From the NCBI RefSeq assembly GCF_003475325.1, contig NZ_QRQC01000010.1, positions 1 through 64,000 on the forward strand: DNA of 64,000 bases, written 5' to 3'. Below, in pieces: positions 52,719 through 60,827 of this stretch (positions are counted from its first letter, which is position 1; every line of letters starts with the position of its first letter). Origin of the DNA: Collinsella sp. AF33-16. GTDB taxonomy: Bacteria > Actinomycetota > Coriobacteriia > Coriobacteriales > Coriobacteriaceae. Both the position numbers and the translations under genes were made by a program. Under the pieces are notes generated by a model. The model did not search any database, was not told where the DNA came from, and worked only from the letters and a program-made list of their open reading frames with translations.

Positions 52719-54023
52719 ATGGAGAAAACTGCAGAGCAGCTGCGCCGCGAGCACATTGCCCTTGAGGGCGACACCCATGGCAAGAACAAGTGGGCGATTC
52801 TGTTTACCGTGCTCATCATGACGTTTATGGTGTGTCTGGATTCGACCGTCGTGACCGTGGCGCTGCCCGTGATACAAAAGGAGCTGGGTGTGGGCCTCGA
52901 TCGCATTCAGCTGGTAAGCTCGGTGTATCTGCTTGCGACATGCGTGGCTATGCTGCCGTTTGGCCGCTTGGGCGACGTGCGCGGCAAGGTGGGCGTATTC
53001 CAGCTGGGCGTAATCGTTTTTACGGCCGGCTCGCTGCTTTGCGGCCTTTCGAGTTCGCTCGAAGTTCTTATTCTGGCACGCATTGTGCAGGGCGTCGGCT
53101 GCGCGGCGGCCATGGCTAACAACATGGGTATCATCACCGAGTCGTTTCCGGCGCGCGAGCGCGGTCGTGCCATGGGTATTCTCGCGACCTTCGTGGCCCT
53201 CGGCATGATGTGTGGCCCCGTGCTGGGCGGCATGCTGGTGGCAAGCTTTCCCTGGGAGAGCATCTTCCTCATCAACCTGCCCATTGGCGTCATCTCGTTT
53301 ATCGTGGGGCTCTATACGCTGCCGCATGTTAAGCCGGAGGCTGGCGAGCGCCCCATGTCCCTGATCGAGGCTGCTCGTCGCTGCTTTGCAAATTCGGCCT
53401 TCACCATCAACCTCGCCTGCATGCTCATCGTGTTCGTTGGTATTGGCGCATCCGAGTTTATCCTGCCGTTCTATTTTCAGGACGCCCACGGCTTTGGTTC
53501 CGACATCTCTGGACTACTCTTTTTGGCGTTGCCGATGGTGAATGCCTTTATCGGCCCGCTTTCGGGTACGGTTTCGGACCGTGTTGGCTGCGAGGGCCCC
53601 ACGGCGGTCGGCCTGGGTGTGTACGTGTGCGGTCTCTTTGCGGTGAGCACGCTCAACGAGCATTCCTCCATCCTTGTGATCGTGTGCTGCGTCGCATTTA
53701 TGTCGCTCGGTACGTCGATTTTCCAAAGCCCTAACAACTCCCTGTATATGGGTTCGGCCCCGCGCGAGGCGCTCGGTTTTGCGGGCAGCTTGGGCAGTTT
53801 GGCGCGCTACGCTGGCATGGCATTCGGCATTACGGTGGCGTCGCATATCCTGTATGGGCAGATGAGCGTGGCGATGGGCGAGGCCGTAACCAGTTTCGTT
53901 GCAGGCCGTCCGGATGTATTCCTATTCGGTTTTCGCTCGGTGTTCTACGTGCTTATGGCTGTGGCCGCTGTGGGTTTTGCGCTCGCCATGGTGCGTTTGG
54001 TGAGGATGCGCGCCCGCCATTAG
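52719..54023 (+). CDS. MFS transporter, drug:H+ antiporter (DHA2-like)
   Basis: This 434-residue membrane protein has at least 12 spans. The DHA family motif in span 1 (CLDSTVVTVALPVIQ) and the loop 2-3 motif (LPFGRLGDVRGK) are visible. The motif in span 5 is FVALGMMCGPVLGGMLV. It probably exports small hydrophobic compounds, and the substrate is unknown. ATG at 52719 sits 6 nt after GAAAGG. It is monocistronic. Confidence 0.88.
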   Translation: MEKTAEQLRREHIALEGDTHGKNKWAILFTVLIMTFMVCLDSTVVTVALPVIQKELGVGLDRIQLVSSVYLLATCVAMLPFGRLGDVRGKVGVFQLGVIVFTAGSLLCGLSSSLEVLILARIVQGVGCAAAMANNMGIITESFPARERGRAMGILATFVALGMMCGPVLGGMLVASFPWESIFLINLPIGVISFIVGLYTLPHVKPEAGERPMSLIEAARRCFANSAFTINLACMLIVFVGIGASEFILPFYFQDAHGFGSDISGLLFLALPMVNAFIGPLSGTVSDRVGCEGPTAVGLGVYVCGLFAVSTLNEHSSILVIVCCVAFMSLGTSIFQSPNNSLYMGSAPREALGFAGSLGSLARYAGMAFGITVASHILYGQMSVAMGEAVTSFVAGRPDVFLFGFRSVFYVLMAVAAVGFALAMVRLVRMRARH

Positions 54024-54181
54024 CGTGTTGGGAGGCTGCCTGCCACGTATTCGCGCCGTCCCAAAAAGACTGGTTTTTGGTGCGATGCGGCTTGTGGGAC
54101 AGGCGGGGGTCGGTCCGTGGTAGACTATCGAACAACGTTTATTAATCGCGCGGTATCGTTGCCGCGAGAAGGGGTTGCGCC

Positions 54182-54760
54182 ATGCAGGAGCTTGAGGATC
54201 GTATTCGCCATGACGGCATCGTAAAGGCCGGTAACGTCCTTAAGGTTGATGCCTTCCTCAACCACCAGTGCGACGTTGAGCTGTTCGACCACATGGGCGC
54301 CGAGTGGGCCCGTCTGTTCAAGAATGTTGAGATCAACAAGATCCTGACGATTGAGGCTTCGGGCATTGGTATGGCTTGCATTGCAGCCCAGCACTTTGGC
54401 GGCGTGCCGGTGGTCTTTGCCAAGAAGGCCCAGTCCATTAACCTCGACGGCGAGCAGTATGCCACGACCATCTACTCCTTTACCAAGCAGAAGGAGTACC
54501 CGGTCATCGTTGGCAAGCGTTTCTTGTCCGAGGGCGACAAGGTCCTGATCATCGACGACTTCTTGGCCAACGGCTGCGCGCTCGAGGGTCTTATCAAGAT
54601 CTGCGAGGCTGCGGGTGCCGAGGTGTCCGGTATTGGCATTGCGGTGGAGAAGGGCTTCCAGGGCGGTGGCGATAAGCTCCGCGAGCGCGGCTTCCGCGTT
54701 GAAAGCCTAGCCCGTATCGCCGATATGGACTGCGATACCGGCGAGATCACCTTCGCCTAA
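54182..54760 (+). CDS. xpt: Xanthine phosphoribosyltransferase
   Basis: This 192-residue salvage enzyme converts xanthine and PRPP to XMP. The PRPP loop is [17 protein letters not shown]. The N-terminal [20 protein letters not shown], the [18 protein letters not shown] block and [12 protein letters not shown] are characteristic of Xpt. It follows AGAAGGGG. The 158-nt upstream region was checked for a purine riboswitch and none was seen. Confidence 0.95.
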   Translation: MQELEDRIRHDGIVKAGNVLKVDAFLNHQCDVELFDHMGAEWARLFKNVEINKILTIEASGIGMACIAAQHFGGVPVVFAKKAQSINLDGEQYATTIYSFTKQKEYPVIVGKRFLSEGDKVLIIDDFLANGCALEGLIKICEAAGAEVSGIGIAVEKGFQGGGDKLRERGFRVESLARIADMDCDTGEITFA

Positions 54761-54787
54761 GCGCGCAACACAAGCGATTGGTATGCG

Positions 54788-54823
54788 ATGTGACAAAGGG
54801 ACTTTCCCTTTGTCACATTTTTT
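54788..54823 (+). terminator. Terminator after xpt
   Basis: A perfect 14-bp stem (ATGTGACAAAGGGA / TCCCTTTGTCACAT) with a 3-nt loop is followed by six Ts. Confidence 0.95.
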
Positions 54824-54841
54824 ATGAGGGGAGGTGTTGAT

Positions 54842-55222
54842 ATGGATGAGAACAAGATGGGATGGCGTGAGTATGCGCGCTATGCCGCGATGGCGGCCGA
54901 AGAGTTGGCGCGCGATTGCGAGGTTCAGGTGTTTCGCGCGACGGGTCCGGGCGGACAAGGCGTGAACACGACGGACTCGGCGGTGCGCATGAAGCACGTG
55001 CCCACAGGGATTACCGTGACGGCGCGCGAGAGCCGCAGCCAGTTCCAAAATCGCGCGAGCTGCCTGCGCAAGCTGCGCGCCGAGCTCGAGCGTCGCGGGC
55101 GTCCACCGCGCCGACGCGTAAAGACCAAGGTGCCCCAGCGCTCTCGCCAGCGCAGGCTCAATGACAAGCACTTCAACGCCATTAAAAAGGCCAACCGTCG
55201 CAAGCCGGGCAGCGACGAGTAG
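54842..55222 (+). CDS. Release-factor-like peptidyl-tRNA hydrolase domain protein
   Basis: This 126-residue protein consists of the RF domain 3. The catalytic GGQ lies in [18 protein letters not shown], followed by HVPTGITV and ESRSQFQNR. The C-terminus is strongly basic, as in ArfB, which rescues stalled ribosomes by inserting its tail in the mRNA channel. The domain resembles RF2 more than ArfB, so function is inferred. ATG at 54842 follows GGGGAGG. It begins 19 nt past the xpt terminator. Confidence 0.85.
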   Translation: MDENKMGWREYARYAAMAAEELARDCEVQVFRATGPGGQGVNTTDSAVRMKHVPTGITVTARESRSQFQNRASCLRKLRAELERRGRPPRRRVKTKVPQRSRQRRLNDKHFNAIKKANRRKPGSDE

Positions 55223-55243
55223 TCGTTTGTTCCACTGGCCTTG

Positions 55244-56206
55244 CTAGCGGGTAGGGTGCCAAACTTGGAGAGCGCTGCCGAGGACGTCGACCTCGATGCG
55301 CGAGGCGACAACGGGCTCGCCGTCGGCCTGGATGGGGTAGTCGGGCCCCTCAAAGGTGAGCTCGGCATGGCGGCAGCGGCGCATGCGTACCGGCGGAAGC
55401 TTGGTGTGGTGGCCGTCTTTGGCCGAAAGGAACATAGGCAGGGCAACCGCGCGAGGGACGGGGCCACAGGCGTAGCAGACGTCGAGTATGCCATCGCAGG
55501 GATCGGCATCGGGGCAGATGCGATAACCCGAGCCATACGTGGGGCCCAGCTGAATCGCCATGATGATCGCCCTCACGCGCTCGGCGGGCGCGCCGTCAAA
55601 GCTGACCGTCATGGGGTAGTTGCGATAGCGCAGGCCAAACTGCTCAAGTCCCGAGAGGGTGTAGAGCGGAGCGCCCGTCAGGCCGGTCTTTTTGCGCAAC
55701 TCGGTGGTGCCCAGGCCGATGGCGGCATCGATGCCGACCGAAAGCGTCTGGTCGTAGTACTCAACGGTAGCCTCGCCGCTGCCGCTCGCAGGGCTCCACG
55801 AGCGAATGCGCCCGATGTCCTGACGCTGCAGCTCGCAGGTGAGCAGCGCGCCATAATCCTTGCCGGAGAAATCGTCGATGCCGAGCGTCTGGGCAAAATC
55901 GTTGCCGGAGCCCACGGGCAGGACGGCAAGAGCGGGGCGGGCGTCCTCCTTTTGCGTCATAAGCCCGTTGACGACCTCGTGAATCACGCCGTCGCCGCCG
56001 AGTGCGATAACGGTGCGATAGCCCTGAGCCTGTGCGGCCAGCTCCTTGGCGTGTCCCATACGCTCGGTCAACACCAGGTCAAACTGGGATGCGCGTGCAG
56101 TCATGTCCAAAAAGCGTTGCAGGCGCTCGGCAACTTCGCGTGCCGCACCCGACTGGGCGGCTGGGTTGGCGATGATGAGCGTGCGACCAAAATCAGTTGC
56201 GTGCAT
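55244..56206 (-). CDS. Diacylglycerol/lipid kinase family protein (DAGK catalytic domain)
   Basis: This 320-residue protein is a soluble DagK/LCB5-type lipid kinase. The nucleotide-binding GGDGVIHEVVNGL and VLPVGSGNDFAQTLGI motifs are clear, and the start LIIANPAAQSG is typical. It may recycle diacylglycerol from membrane lipid turnover. ATG at 56206 follows GGGAG. It is convergent with the release-factor-like gene, with 21 nt between stops. Confidence 0.9.
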   Translation of the reverse strand: MHATDFGRTLIIANPAAQSGAAREVAERLQRFLDMTARASQFDLVLTERMGHAKELAAQAQGYRTVIALGGDGVIHEVVNGLMTQKEDARPALAVLPVGSGNDFAQTLGIDDFSGKDYGALLTCELQRQDIGRIRSWSPASGSGEATVEYYDQTLSVGIDAAIGLGTTELRKKTGLTGAPLYTLSGLEQFGLRYRNYPMTVSFDGAPAERVRAIIMAIQLGPTYGSGYRICPDADPCDGILDVCYACGPVPRAVALPMFLSAKDGHHTKLPPVRMRRCRHAELTFEGPDYPIQADGEPVVASRIEVDVLGSALQVWHPTR

Positions 56207-56293
56207 GGGGCGACTCCCGGCGTATAACGTGACGGTGCGGTCGCGCTCGGGTCGAATTGCCCCCGATTGTGGCTGCACGGCGAATACTAACGT

Positions 56294-57715
56294 CTACTCT
56301 ATCAGGTCGTTGTGGCGCTCGATAGCCTCTGCCACCGTGCCGCCCTCGTCCACGATAAGCGAGCGTCGCTTAGGGGACACAATACGCTGTGCGGGATACA
56401 CGCCACGGTGGCCGCCGGCAAGGTAGCTAATAAACGAAACGATGACAAAGAACCCGGCGGCCGTGCCGTGGAACAGGTCGATGGCCATCATGCAGGTGGT
56501 GATGGGCACGTTGAGGCCGGCGCAGAACACGCCGAGCATGCCGAGAGCCGCCAGAAAACTGGGGTCAAGCCCGGTAAGGTAACCGATCCAGCCACCGAGT
56601 GCCGCACCGATGCCAAACAGGGGCGTGACCTCGCCGCCTTGGAAGCCCGCGCCCAGGGTAAGCGCTGTGACGACCAACTTGATGGCTGCGTCCGCCAGGG
56701 TGGTGTTGCCTGCAAATCCGGCGCCGGAAAGCCACGTGGAAAGGCCGGCGTAGTCCCAGGCGTCGAGGAGGGCATAGGCGGCCAAAACCACGAGTGCGCC
56801 TATGAGTGCGCGGACGAGGTAATTGGTGATAAAGCGACCGTACAGGCTTTTGACGGTTCGAACCGACCAGGCAAAGAGGCGTGCCGTCAGGCCGAAGATA
56901 ATTGCGCTGATAACAACGATGACAACCGTCCGTGGTGTCATGTTGGGAACGCTGGCGATGACATTCGCCTCGTACTCGGTTCCCAAGGCAAGCGACGTAA
57001 AGTAGCCGGTAAACGAGGCGACCAGGCAGTAGATGCCCGCGGTGTAGTCGATCTTTCCGATAAAGCACATCTCCATGCCAAAGAAAGCTCCGGCAAGGGG
57101 CGAACCGAATACGGCGCCAAAGGCCGACGAGATGCCGGCGAGCATGAGGTCGTGGTGGTCATGCTTTTTGAGGTGGGCGAGGCTCGAGATGTTGCTGGCG
57201 ATGGTGCCGCCAATCTGCACCGCGGCTCCCTCGCGACCGGCCGATCCGCCCGTTAGGTGCGTGAGCGTAGAGTAGACGAAGGTGAGGACGGCCATGCGCA
57301 TATGGATGAGGCGTGTGCCCAGAGCGGAGTCGATGACCAGGTTGTTGCCTCGTTTGGCAGCAAGGCCGTGGTTTTTGTAGACCCACGCGGTGGCAATGCC
57401 CACAACGGGAAGCAATGCGTAGACCCACGCGTGGTGCTCGCGATAGTCGGTCGCGATATTCAGCGAGGCCAAAAACGCCCAAGCGGCAACGCCCATGGCG
57501 AGCGAGACGATGACGACGAGCACGAGCAACTTGGCGCTCGCGAGTAGGTTGCGGGCGTTGCGGCGCGTGTCGGCAGCCAAGAGATGCTCGGAGCGGGTGA
57601 GCTGTTGCCTGCCTGCCATGATGACGTCGTTAAGGGAGAAAAGGCCGCCGTCGTCGAGCGGCTGGGAATGATCCTGCGCCTCGTTTGCGCTTTCGGGTTT
57701 GTCGGTAAAAGTCAT
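56294..57715 (-). CDS. CLC-family antiporter, fluoride-type candidate
   Basis: This 473-residue CLC protein has about ten to twelve membrane helices from residue ~60. It carries GGSAGREGAAVQIGG and GAGFQGGEVTPLFGIG. The chloride-type GSGIP selectivity motif is not seen. GGSAGREG with a non-proline residue next is what I associate with the CLC-F fluoride/proton antiporters. The N-terminal ~55 residues are hydrophilic. A TATAAT box lies on the minus strand near 57748. No fluoride riboswitch was recognised upstream. Confidence 0.85.
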   Translation of the reverse strand: MTFTDKPESANEAQDHSQPLDDGGLFSLNDVIMAGRQQLTRSEHLLAADTRRNARNLLASAKLLVLVVIVSLAMGVAAWAFLASLNIATDYREHHAWVYALLPVVGIATAWVYKNHGLAAKRGNNLVIDSALGTRLIHMRMAVLTFVYSTLTHLTGGSAGREGAAVQIGGTIASNISSLAHLKKHDHHDLMLAGISSAFGAVFGSPLAGAFFGMEMCFIGKIDYTAGIYCLVASFTGYFTSLALGTEYEANVIASVPNMTPRTVVIVVISAIIFGLTARLFAWSVRTVKSLYGRFITNYLVRALIGALVVLAAYALLDAWDYAGLSTWLSGAGFAGNTTLADAAIKLVVTALTLGAGFQGGEVTPLFGIGAALGGWIGYLTGLDPSFLAALGMLGVFCAGLNVPITTCMMAIDLFHGTAAGFFVIVSFISYLAGGHRGVYPAQRIVSPKRRSLIVDEGGTVAEAIERHNDLIE

Positions 57716-57926
57716 ACGTTCCTCTTTTGGGTTGCAACACGAGCATTATAAAACGCGGTAAACGCGACGAGCCGGTGGGTTGGTTTTGGTTTTGTTTCGC
57801 GGCTTGCGGCCGACAGATGTATTCGCGGCCGCGGGCCAGGTCTTGAGCAGGCGGCGAGGGATTATACTGAGATAAACATAAAGAATCGGCGCTTTTGTTG
57901 CGCGCCGCAGCATGCTAGAGGTGCAT
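57716..57926. promoter_or_regulatory. Divergent CLC-moeA promoter region
   Basis: The CLC side has a TATAAT box on the minus strand about 30 nt before its start. The moeA side has TCTTGA and TATACT separated by 16 bp, around 57841-57868. No ORF was seen. Confidence 0.45.
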
Positions 57927-59189
57927 ATGGCTGAGAAACTCATTCCGTTGGAGGACGCACAGGCAATCGTTCTTTCGCGGGTGCACGGGACCGATGTCGT
58001 CGAGATCCCGGTATGGCAGGCGGCCGGTCTTCCCCTTGCCGAGGACGCCACGGCCGATATCGACATCTCGCCGTTTGCCAACAGCGCCATGGATGGATAT
58101 GCCGTGCGTGCCGCCGACCTCGCCAAAGCGTCCACCGATGCGCCCGTGACGCTTTCCGTCGTGGGGCACGAGGCCGCAGGCCATGTGTTCGATGGCGTTA
58201 TCGCCCCGGGCGAGACGGTCCGCATCATGACGGGCGCGCCGGTACCCGAAGGTGCCGATGCCGTGGTGAAATACGAGATCGTCGACGTGCTCGATGGCGA
58301 CGACAACGAGGGCTCGCGTGTGAGGTTCTCGGCGCCCGCCAAGGTAGGGGAGAACGTTCGCTCTGCCGCCGAGGAGGCCCATGCCGGCGATGTCGTGATG
58401 CACGCCGGCGAGGTCGTGGCCCCGGCCGGCGCCGGCCTGTTGGCGAGTGCCGGTTACGCAAGCGTGAAGGTGCACGCCGCCCCGCGTGTGGGCATTATCT
58501 CGTTGGGCACGGAGCTGGTCGCGCCGAGTGAACTGCCGGCACGCGGACAGATTCGCGACTCCAACTCGTCGGCGTTGATGGCCGAAGCGCTCGATGCAGG
58601 AGCCGAGCCCGTGTTCTACGGCATTGCGCCCGATGATGAGCAGGCGATTGCCGAGCTGGTGCATCGCGCCGTGCTGGAGTGCGATTTCGTCATTACGAGC
58701 GGTGGCGCCTCGGCAGGCGACTACGACTACGTGACGGCGCTCGTTCGGCGCGAGGGCGATGTGCTGTTTGACCGCATCTCGATGCGTCCGGGCAAGGCCA
58801 TCACGTTTGGCTTGCTTGGGGGTAAGCCCTACCTGGGACTTTCAGGCAATCCGGCCGCGGCGTATGTAGGCTTTGAGATGCTTGCGCGTCCGGCGATCCG
58901 CAAGATGCGCGGCTTTGCCGAGGGTACGCGTCCCGTGCAGCAGGCGACGCTCACGCACGGCGTGAAAAAGCGACAGCATCGCCGCTTCTTCGATCGCGCC
59001 ACGGTTTTGCGCGACCCCGAGACCGGTGAGCTGTTGGTGACCGAGGCCAAGACGCAGAATTCGGCGCTGCTCGGCACGATGCAGCGGGCTAACTGCCTGT
59101 TGCGTGTTGACGAAGGACCGTGCGACCTCAAGGTGGGCGATGTCGTGGACGTTGTTCGCGTCGACCTGCCCGAGGGCGCCGTGTTGTAG
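57927..59189 (+). CDS. moeA: Molybdopterin molybdenumtransferase MoeA
   Basis: MoeA inserts molybdate into adenylylated molybdopterin. It has 420 residues with SPFANSAMDGYAVRA, MTGAPVPEGADAVVKYE, RDSNSSALMAEAL, TSGGASAGDYDYV and FGLLGGKPYLGLSGNPAA. The latter blocks form the MoCF-binding domain. ATG at 57927 follows AGAGG. It starts the molybdenum block and is 10 nt from the mog/moaB gene. Confidence 0.95.
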   Translation: MAEKLIPLEDAQAIVLSRVHGTDVVEIPVWQAAGLPLAEDATADIDISPFANSAMDGYAVRAADLAKASTDAPVTLSVVGHEAAGHVFDGVIAPGETVRIMTGAPVPEGADAVVKYEIVDVLDGDDNEGSRVRFSAPAKVGENVRSAAEEAHAGDVVMHAGEVVAPAGAGLLASAGYASVKVHAAPRVGIISLGTELVAPSELPARGQIRDSNSSALMAEALDAGAEPVFYGIAPDDEQAIAELVHRAVLECDFVITSGGASAGDYDYVTALVRREGDVLFDRISMRPGKAITFGLLGGKPYLGLSGNPAAAYVGFEMLARPAIRKMRGFAEGTRPVQQATLTHGVKKRQHRRFFDRATVLRDPETGELLVTEAKTQNSALLGTMQRANCLLRVDEGPCDLKVGDVVDVVRVDLPEGAVL

Positions 59190-59199
59190 GAGGAATGCT

Positions 59200-59679
59200 A
59201 TGGAGCTGAAGATATCGATCGTGACGTGCTCGGATACGCGCGATCTTGCCCAGGACGAGGCTGGAGCCGCACTCGAGGAACTTATCGAGGCGCAGGGCTG
59301 GACGGTCGCCTCGCATGTGGTCGTGCGCGACGACGTCAGCGAGATCGGTGATGCCATTGTGGAAGCCGCCGATGAGTGCCACGCCAATGTCGTGCTCACC
59401 TGCGGCGGCACGGGGCTTTCGATGCGCGATGTGACGCCCGAGGCGACGCGTGCCGTCTGCGAGCGCGATGTGCCGGGTATTGCAGAGGCAATCCGTGCGT
59501 ACTCCATGACCAAGACGCGCCGCGCTATGCTCTCGCGCGCTATTTGCATGCAACGAGGTCATACACTTGTCGTAAACTTTCCCGGTTCTACGAAGGCCGC
59601 CCGCGAAAGCTGGGAGGCCATAGCGGACCAGCTGGAGCATGCGGCTCAGATGACAGCGGGCGGCGGACATACCAACTAA
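59200..59679 (+). CDS. Molybdenum cofactor adenylyltransferase (MoaB/Mog family)
   Basis: This 159-residue MoCF-domain protein adenylylates molybdopterin to prepare it for MoeA. The conserved VVLTCGGTGLSMRDVTPEAT and FPGSTKAARESWEAI blocks are clear. MoaB and Mog cannot be separated by these motifs. ATG at 59200 follows AGGAGG by 7-8 nt. Together with moeA it forms a two-gene unit closed by the terminator at 59693. Confidence 0.92.
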   Translation: MELKISIVTCSDTRDLAQDEAGAALEELIEAQGWTVASHVVVRDDVSEIGDAIVEAADECHANVVLTCGGTGLSMRDVTPEATRAVCERDVPGIAEAIRAYSMTKTRRAMLSRAICMQRGHTLVVNFPGSTKAARESWEAIADQLEHAAQMTAGGGHTN

Positions 59680-59692
59680 GCGGTTTACCTGC

Positions 59693-59728
59693 GGCGGAGC
59701 GATCTGAACGGCTGCTCCGCCTTTTATT
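59693..59728 (+). terminator. Terminator after the moaB/mog gene
   Basis: A perfect 8-bp stem (GGCGGAGC / GCTCCGCC) with a 13-nt loop is followed by TTTTATTT. Confidence 0.85.
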
Positions 59729-59770
59729 TGCGCCCAAGGGGACGGCATTCTGTAGGCATGCTTGAAACTA

Positions 59771-59823
59771 TATTCTCAGACGAGAATAATTTCTCATAAT
59801 CATTATTCGCATCGAAGTATAAT
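59771..59823 (+). promoter_or_regulatory. modABC promoter with stacked palindromes
   Basis: A -10 TATAAT lies at 59818-59823. Upstream are a perfect 7-bp palindrome TATTCTC-AGAC-GAGAATA (59771-59788) and a second pair GAATAAT / ATTATTC (59784-59790 / 59802-59808). Within the second, TCATAAT-C-ATTATTC resembles a 7-1-7 Fur-family box in 11 of 14 positions. The clustering over the promoter suggests repressor control. The regulator (ModE-like, Fur-like or other) cannot be told. Confidence 0.6.
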
Positions 59824-59883
59824 CAAATTACAGAATAAAGCCCGCGGTGGGGTACCCGGGCACAAGGTACGAAAGGGTTGAAC

Positions 59884-60759
59884 ATGTTCGATATGGTTTC
59901 TCGCCGCGGATTCGTCTCACTCTCCGCTGTCGCCGCTGCCGGCCTTGGGCTTGCCGGCTGCTCCGGCAACAAGGAGCCTGAGGCGACCGGCTCCGATGCC
60001 GGCTCCGCCAAGGCCTCTTCCAAGAAGGAAACCGTCGAGCTGCAGGTCTTTGCCGCCAACTCGCTCGAGAAGGCTCTGCCCGAGGTTCAAAAGCTCTACA
60101 CCGAGCAGACCGGCACCACGTTTGCCGACACGCAGTTTAAGGCGTCCGGCGACCTTGTCGAGCAGATGCGTGCCGGTGCCACGGTCGACGTGCTCATCAC
60201 GGCCTCCAAGGGCACCATGGACGACGCCGAAGCCGCCGAGCTCGTCGACACCGACACGCGAGAGGATATGTTCGTCAACGACCTCGTGATCATTCGCGCT
60301 GAGGGCTCCGACACCAAGATCGAGGCCATCGCTGACGTCGCGAATCTGGACGGCAAGATCGCCATTGGCGACGCCAAGACCGTTCCCGCCGGCAAGTACG
60401 CCAACCAGGCCCTGGCCTCCGTGGGCCTCTATACCGGCGCCGAGGGCGACGACGGCGAGTACGCTCCCGAGATCGCCGACAAGGTCGCACTGGCAGACAA
60501 AGTTGGTACCGCCGCCGCCTATGTGTCCACAGGCGACTGCGTGGCCGGTTTTGTCTACAGCTCTGACATCTTCCGCTACGACGGCATCGAGGAGGCCTTC
60601 GTATGCCCCGAGGATTCGCACAAGCCCATCGTGTACCCGGGTGCCGTTGCCGAGAGCTCCGAGCACGCCGACGAGGCCAAGGCGTTTATCGACTTTTGCC
60701 TGTCTAACAAGAAGGCCCAGAAGATTTGGGCCAAATACGGCTTTGAGCTTTCCGCATAG
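59884..60759 (+). CDS. modA: Molybdate ABC transporter substrate-binding lipoprotein ModA
   Basis: This protein captures molybdate or tungstate outside the cell. The signal peptide combines a twin-arginine motif (SRRGFVSLS) with a lipobox (LAGC), so Tat export followed by lipidation is likely. The ModA fold is shown by VFAANSLEKALPEVQKLY, ASGDLVEQMRAGATVDVLI, IAIGDAKTVPAGKYANQAL and the C-terminal ESSEHADEAKAFIDF. Its 291 residues fit. ATG 59884 follows AAAGGG. It is the first gene of modABC. Confidence 0.93.
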   Translation: MFDMVSRRGFVSLSAVAAAGLGLAGCSGNKEPEATGSDAGSAKASSKKETVELQVFAANSLEKALPEVQKLYTEQTGTTFADTQFKASGDLVEQMRAGATVDVLITASKGTMDDAEAAELVDTDTREDMFVNDLVIIRAEGSDTKIEAIADVANLDGKIAIGDAKTVPAGKYANQALASVGLYTGAEGDDGEYAPEIADKVALADKVGTAAAYVSTGDCVAGFVYSSDIFRYDGIEEAFVCPEDSHKPIVYPGAVAESSEHADEAKAFIDFCLSNKKAQKIWAKYGFELSA

Positions 60760-60827
60760 TGCGGCTTGGCGCGATAATTCCATCGTTTTGTGTTTAACTC
60801 CGTCCTTGTATTCTCTTGGAGCTTTTC

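Noticed and set aside
54024..54181. Purine riboswitch upstream of xpt
   Set aside because: The conserved TATA...ATATGG and the paired loop sequences of the purine aptamer are absent. Only unrelated small hairpins occur.
57716..57900. Fluoride riboswitch in front of the CLC gene
   Set aside because: The expected short GG-AUGG...CUGAUG pseudoknot pattern could not be found on the minus strand.
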